Origin: Bacteroidales bacterium
Lineage (GTDB): Bacteria > Bacteroidota > Bacteroidia > Bacteroidales > WCHB1-69
NCBI GenBank assembly: GCA_031272025.1
Contig: JAISUP010000081.1
Coordinates: 1-34,018, forward strand
Direction of reading: 5' to 3'
DNA: 34,018 nt
A program made the translations under genes and the position numbers. How positions within the stretch are numbered: the first letter of the stretch is position 1; every line of letters begins with the position of its first letter. Of this stretch, positions 30,484-34,018 are shown one piece after another. The notes under the pieces are model-generated. The model had not been told where the DNA came from, searched no databases, and saw only the letters and a program-made list of their open reading frames with translations.

Positions 30484-31203
30484 TTATTGGATGTTGGCTT
30501 TTAGTTTTGCCTTTTCCAAGTACTTATCTATCCCCGAGGATTGATATTCGTTATAATACTCGTTTTGAATCCGAGCATAAGTAGCGTAAGCCTTATCCCA
30601 ACGGTCTGCTTTTTCGTACATTTGTCCTAATTTAAAAAGTACGATAGGGGTTGAAAAATTGTTATCGCCCTTGGCGGCTTTCTCGTAATATTTAATGGCT
30701 TTATTGTCATCACCTTGCTCATCGTATAAATCTCCGATAAGCATTTGGCAAACATACCAATACACATCTTCTTTTTTCTTAAATTTAAGAAAAAAATCCA
30801 ATGCTTCTTCCTTTTGTCCCATGTTAAGATAGCACAATCCCGCGAAATATTTGGCGGTATTTGCTACTTTGGTCATCTTGTAATCGGAGATAATAGCAAG
30901 GAATCCATCATTTTCCTCGTCTCCTTCAAGGGCGAGATTAAACTTTGCAGTGTCGTTAGATTGTATCGCTTGTCCATAATATTGTATGGGTGCCAATACA
31001 GCTGCTGCTCCTTTTTGATTTCGCGGTTGGAAATAAAAACGATTTAGTGCCATACTGCCGCCTATTATTACGAATAACGCGATAACTACCCCAAAAATAA
31101 TCTTCTCGTATTGGTTATACCAATGAACAATTTTTGTTATAAAATTTTCTTTTACAACACCTTTAACTTCTTGTTTTGTACCTATTTTCTCGCTGTTTGC
31201 CAT
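30484..31203 (-). CDS. TPR-repeat membrane protein
   Basis: A 239-residue protein from ATG 31203. It has a short basic cytoplasmic N-terminus, one membrane helix (about residues 34-56, IIFGVVIALFVIIGGSMAL), and then periplasmic-side TPR repeats (about 105-225): TAKYFAGLCYLNMGQKEEAL, YDEQGDDNKAIKYYEKAA and KLGQMYEKADRWDKAYATY. The topology resembles YfgM-type proteins that assist the translocon or the periplasmic chaperone network, but orthology is not proven. The track start at 31242 would lie just upstream of the -7 box (31239-31232), so the extra 13 residues are rejected. The protease gene follows directly. Confidence 0.83.
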   Translation of the reverse strand: MANSEKIGTKQEVKGVVKENFITKIVHWYNQYEKIIFGVVIALFVIIGGSMALNRFYFQPRNQKGAAAVLAPIQYYGQAIQSNDTAKFNLALEGDEENDGFLAIISDYKMTKVANTAKYFAGLCYLNMGQKEEALDFFLKFKKKEDVYWYVCQMLIGDLYDEQGDDNKAIKYYEKAAKGDNNFSTPIVLFKLGQMYEKADRWDKAYATYARIQNEYYNEYQSSGIDKYLEKAKLKANIQ

Positions 31204-31231
31204 ATAAAAATGATGTTTTAAAATTTGGCTG

Positions 31232-31239
31232 CAAAGATA
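31232..31239 (-). promoter_or_regulatory. -7 box of the TPR gene
   Basis: TATCTTTG followed by CAGCC on the minus strand, 28 nt before ATG 31203. It shares a short divergent intergenic region with the U32 gene promoter. Confidence 0.7.
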
Positions 31240-31299
31240 CATAAAAATATCTAATTACAGACCATACCGTTAAAAAACTCGCGGTATTAAATTTTTCCG

Positions 31300-31307
31300 T
31301 ACATTTG
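31300..31307 (+). promoter_or_regulatory. -7 box of the U32 gene
   Basis: TACATTTG followed by CAT, 38 nt before ATG 31346. Confidence 0.6.
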
Positions 31308-31345
31308 CATTATCAAACCATTGTTGTTTAAATACCATTGTTAAG

Positions 31346-32584
31346 ATGTCTTCTATAGAAATCATGTCTCCGGCGGGTTCTTTCGAATCGTTGATGTCGG
31401 CGATACAAGCCGGGGCAAATGCCGTGTATTTTGGGGTAGGTAATTTGAACATGCGCGCTCGCTCATCGGTCAATTTTTCTCTTGCAGACATGGAGGTTAT
31501 TACACGTGTTTGTCGCGCACATGGCGTTTTGTCCTACCTTACCGTGAATACCGTGGTCTTTAATCATGAAATTGAAGAGGTACACGCGATTTTAGATGCA
31601 GCAAAACAACACGGAGTATCTGCAATTATCGCATCCGATTGGGCGGTAATCAATTATTGTCGACAAATAGGTTTAGAAATTCATATCTCTACCCAGTGTA
31701 ATGTTACCAACTTCACGGCAGTGCAATTTTATGCTCAATTTGCCGATGTAATCGTATTGGCACGGGAAGTCAACTTATTGCAAGTTGCTGAAATCTCGGA
31801 GGCTATAGCACGACAGAATTTATGCGGACCCTCAGGAAAAAGAATACGTTTGGAAATGTTCGTGCACGGGGCTTTGTGCATGGCAACATCAGGAAAATGC
31901 TATCTCAGTTTAGACCATTTCAACTCCTCTGCAAACAGAGGGGGATGCTATCAATTGTGCCGAAGAGGTTACAGAGTCAAAGATATGGACAACGAAGTAG
32001 AATTAGATATTCAAAACCAATATATTATGTCTCCGAAGGACTTATGTACAATTGGATTTTTAGACCAGTTGTTGGCTGCGGGGGTGTCGGTATTGAAGAT
32101 AGAAGGACGCGGACGTTCGGCAGAATACGTGAAAACAGTTACTTCTTGTTATCAAGAAGCAGTAAATGCTATAGAAACAGGAAGTTATAATACTCAAAAA
32201 ATAGAAGCATGGACTGCCCGACTGCGAAGTGTCTATAACCGAGATTTTTGGGATGGCTATTATTTGGGACAAAAACTGGGAGAATGGTCTGATGTATATG
32301 GTTCGCGAGCCACTCGCTCAAAACAATATATTGGCAAAGTAACCAATTATTTTCATCATATCGGAGTCGCTGAAATTACCATCGAAACAGGGACACTATC
32401 CGTGGGCGACCCCTTGCTAATCACAGGAACTACAACTGGCGTTTACGAAGAGATCATCCCTGAAATCAGGGTAGATTTACAACCTGTAACTACCGCGAAA
32501 AAGGGTCTTCCCTGTTCAATCCCAACTTGTGAAATCGTGAGACGAGGTGATAAAGTGTATAAATGGATAGATGCGGAAAAATAA
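31346..32584 (+). CDS. trhP: U32-family protein, TrhP/YegQ-like tRNA hydroxylation factor
   Basis: A 412-residue member of the U32 group, once called peptidases but now tied to RNA hydroxylation; TrhP (YegQ) is needed for 5-hydroxyuridine at tRNA position 34. Seen: IEIMSPAGSFESLMSAIQAGANAVYFGV at the N-terminus of the barrel, ISTQCNVTNF, the U32 signature RLEMFVHGALCMATSGKCYLS (about 168-188), ANRGGCYQLCRRGY, SPKDLCTIGFLDQLLAAGV and LKIEGRGRSAEYV. Cys residues of a probable Fe-S site lie in the signature region. A C-terminal beta domain (about 330-405) completes it. The alternative is RlhA (YdcP, 23S rRNA), which is longer. The CDF gene follows by 3 nt. Confidence 0.82.
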   Translation: MSSIEIMSPAGSFESLMSAIQAGANAVYFGVGNLNMRARSSVNFSLADMEVITRVCRAHGVLSYLTVNTVVFNHEIEEVHAILDAAKQHGVSAIIASDWAVINYCRQIGLEIHISTQCNVTNFTAVQFYAQFADVIVLAREVNLLQVAEISEAIARQNLCGPSGKRIRLEMFVHGALCMATSGKCYLSLDHFNSSANRGGCYQLCRRGYRVKDMDNEVELDIQNQYIMSPKDLCTIGFLDQLLAAGVSVLKIEGRGRSAEYVKTVTSCYQEAVNAIETGSYNTQKIEAWTARLRSVYNRDFWDGYYLGQKLGEWSDVYGSRATRSKQYIGKVTNYFHHIGVAEITIETGTLSVGDPLLITGTTTGVYEEIIPEIRVDLQPVTTAKKGLPCSIPTCEIVRRGDKVYKWIDAEK

Positions 32585-32587
32585 AAA

Positions 32588-33523
32588 ATGAACACGATAA
32601 AAAATAAACAAAAGGCATTGCAACGGACTTCGTGGATTAGTGTTTGGGGTAATCTTTTCTTATCCGCCTTGAAAATAGTCGTAGGTCTGTTAGCGGGGAG
32701 CCTTTCCACGTTGAGTGATGGTATGGATTCGGCAACAGATGTACTTACTTCTGTCATTATCTTAATTACCTCGTTTTTAGTGAGCCATCCTCCCAATTCC
32801 AAATACGTGTACGGGCGCGAAAAAGCCGAAAATATGGCATCTACCATCTTGTCTTTCGTGATTTTGTTCATGGGCATACAATTATTCATCACGGCAATAG
32901 GCAAACTGCTACACCCTCGCGAATTAGCCATGCCTTCCTTCTTGGCTCTATGGGCGGTTATCGTGTCTATCGTGGGCAAACTGTTATTATCGTGGTATCA
33001 ATTTCGACAGGGACGCAGGCTCGGTTCTTCCATGCTACAAGCCAACGCCGTGAACATGCGCAACGATGTTATCCTGTCGGCAGGGGTACTCGTGGGCTTA
33101 CTTTGTACTCATGTTTTTCACTTACCGGTTCTCGACCCGATAGTAGCAATGCTCGTGAGCCTTTTTATCGTCTGGTCTGCCATAGGAATATTTCGTTCTG
33201 CCAATCTCGTGCTCATGGACGGGATGAAAAATACTAAAGTTTATCACGATATTATTCGGTCGGTTGAAAAAGTACCTGGGGCAGAAAACCCGCATCGTAT
33301 TCGCACCGGTTACGTGGGAAATCGCTACAACATCGTGCTCGACATTGAAGTCGATGGGAACCTCACTCTTACCGAAGCCCATCGCGTTGCCACAGAAGTA
33401 GAAACAAGCATTAAACAACAAATAGAAAACGTGTATGATATTGTTGTTCACGTGGAACCCAAAGGCAATACCAACGATAACGAACAATTTGGCGTGAACA
33501 AACGCATTTTAACCGAAAGTTGA
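32588..33523 (+). CDS. Cation diffusion facilitator (CDF) metal transporter
   Basis: An inner-membrane proton-coupled metal exporter of 311 residues. Six membrane helices are seen over about 15-210, followed by the cytoplasmic dimerisation domain (about 215-300, HRIRTGYVGNRYNIVLDIEVDG and IVVHVEPKG). The metal-site helices read LSDGMDSATD (TM2, Asp44/47/51) and NAVNMRNDVILS (TM5, about 153-164). The second motif has Asn where zinc exporters carry His and many manganese exporters carry Asp, so metal choice is open (Fe or Mn type is possible). It begins 3 nt after the U32 gene, indicating an operon. KYVYGREKAENMAS is the usual YGxxxAE loop. Confidence 0.92.
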   Translation: MNTIKNKQKALQRTSWISVWGNLFLSALKIVVGLLAGSLSTLSDGMDSATDVLTSVIILITSFLVSHPPNSKYVYGREKAENMASTILSFVILFMGIQLFITAIGKLLHPRELAMPSFLALWAVIVSIVGKLLLSWYQFRQGRRLGSSMLQANAVNMRNDVILSAGVLVGLLCTHVFHLPVLDPIVAMLVSLFIVWSAIGIFRSANLVLMDGMKNTKVYHDIIRSVEKVPGAENPHRIRTGYVGNRYNIVLDIEVDGNLTLTEAHRVATEVETSIKQQIENVYDIVVHVEPKGNTNDNEQFGVNKRILTES

Positions 33524-33570
33524 AAAATACTTCTAACCAGAATTTAGAATTGATGAAACATTTTCGTAAC

Positions 33571-33585
33571 ACCGGCGTATCCGGT
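33571..33585. repeat. Small GC-rich hairpin after the CDF gene
   Basis: ACCGG-cgtat-CCGGT stands out as GC-rich in an AT-rich gap, 48 nt after the CDF stop. There is no T-tail, so it is a REP-like or structural element, not a clear terminator. Confidence 0.35.
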
Positions 33586-33602
33586 TTGTAATCCGACGTG
33601 AG

Positions 33603-33610
33603 TACTTTTG
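33603..33610 (+). promoter_or_regulatory. -7 box of the short secreted ORF
   Basis: TACTTTTG followed by CAG matches TAnnTTTG, 16 nt before ATG 33627. Confidence 0.5.
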
Positions 33611-33626
33611 CAGCGGATTAACAAAT

Positions 33627-33791
33627 ATGTTTCAAATGATTAAGATTTTTATTCTCTTGATAATTTGCGTTTTAAGCGTTAATATAAATGCGCAGAAGGC
33701 GGATGTCCTGACTTTATCACCCCAATTTTTAACACTCCTGTATATCAACAAAGGTGTCCCTCATATTTTTCTACCAACATTTTGTGCCTAA
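33627..33791 (+). pseudogene. Short secreted ORF, probably the 5' stub of a broken gene
   Basis: This frame of 54 residues is not in the ORF track. It opens with a clear signal peptide (MIKIFILLIICVLSVNINAQ, beginning at Met4) and has a good promoter box, but the mature part is only about 30 residues (KADVLTLSPQFLTLLYINKG) before TAA at 33789. A promoter plus signal peptide with almost no mature protein suggests a gene truncated by deletion or frameshift shortly after the export signal. A 6-bp hairpin TGTGCC-taac-GGCACA (33783-33798) spans the stop. A genuine small secreted peptide is the alternative. Confidence 0.5.
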
Positions 33792-33798
33792 CGGCACA

Positions 33799-34018
33799 GA
33801 TATTGAATGAATAAATTTTGAAATCAAATACTGATTTTTACACCCCACCATGTGGGACAATAAAATTCAAAAAAGTCAAACCGCGTGAAAGCAGGGAAAC
33901 GCTTTTCAAAACAATGCTTCTTACCCCAAAGCTCAAGTCCATCATCCAACTCTTTGACCAAAATTTTTGGGCTAAGGCGTTGTTCATAAATAAACGAATC
34001 AATTTGTGAATTCCCTAC
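33799..34018. other. Right-end stretch without recognisable gene
   Basis: One open frame per strand crosses this region (plus 33818-34009 in the track; on minus about 65 residues with KELDDGLELWGKKHC), but neither has a known domain or a start signal. The sequence may belong to gene debris or to something continuing past the window. Confidence 0.4.

Noticed and set aside
33818-34009. 63-aa ORF at the right end
   Set aside because: No recognisable domain or start context; the opposite strand is equally open.

Overview
The window looks like a chromosomal segment of an anaerobic member of the Bacteroidota, most likely order Bacteroidales. The reasons are the recurring -7 promoter box TAnnTTTG (often TATCTTTGCA) in front of genes on both strands, the near absence of Shine-Dalgarno sites, a PorG-like/UppS/BamA cluster, a secreted protease with a type IX secretion (T9SS) C-terminal domain, a SusC/TonB-type outer-membrane receptor, a ferredoxin-linked 2-oxoacid oxidoreductase, and an IspG carrying the Bacteroidota-type insertion. 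Coding DNA is moderately AT-rich and intergenic DNA is very AT-rich. No complete mobile element, CRISPR array or rRNA was seen; there is one tRNA.

Layout. 1-2076 is a decayed accessory stretch: two copies of an interspersed palindromic repeat, a RhuM-family gene interrupted by a stop codon, a gene-end remnant with an intact terminator, and an IS-end-like scar. 2077-3303 holds elbB and aroK. 3382-4521 is a solitary STAND-like ATPase whose promoter lies in three tandem near-palindromes. 4570-8902 is a tightly packed run of ispG, a murL-like epimerase gene, truA and fmt. 9060-10866 carries HU, trmH, rpmH (52 aa, missing from the ORF track) and tadA. 10883-16726 on the minus strand encodes an OYE-family flavoenzyme, a HAD hydrolase, a FecCD permease and a TonB-dependent-receptor-like protein. 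16844-17911 is a divergent hxlR/DJ-1 pair that looks acquired. 18249-20164 is coaD plus a secreted thioredoxin-fold protein. 20256-21564 has two subunits of a VOR/KOR enzyme. 21581-25886 (minus) is porG-like, uppS and bamA. 26046-28450 is gpmA, sufB and tRNA-Lys. 28578-31203 (minus) is a TPR membrane protein and an S8 protease. 31346-33523 is a U32 protein (TrhP-like) and a CDF transporter. The right end holds a short secreted ORF that looks truncated.

How the genes fit together. Envelope building is a theme: ispG (isoprenoid precursors), uppS (lipid carrier), the MurL-like protein (D-Glu for peptidoglycan), bamA, the PorG-like protein and a T9SS cargo protease. tRNA and translation functions are the second theme: truA, fmt, trmH, tadA, rpmH, trhP-like, tRNA-Lys. 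Several clusters are cut short relative to their usual Bacteroidales layout: VOR without its TPP and gamma subunits, sufB without sufCDS, bamA without ompH, and a FecCD permease without its ATPase. The most interesting single reading is that a MurL-type epimerase is present while the segment that I recall carrying ompH and murI downstream of bamA is missing, so D-glutamate supply may have been rewired. That link is inference.
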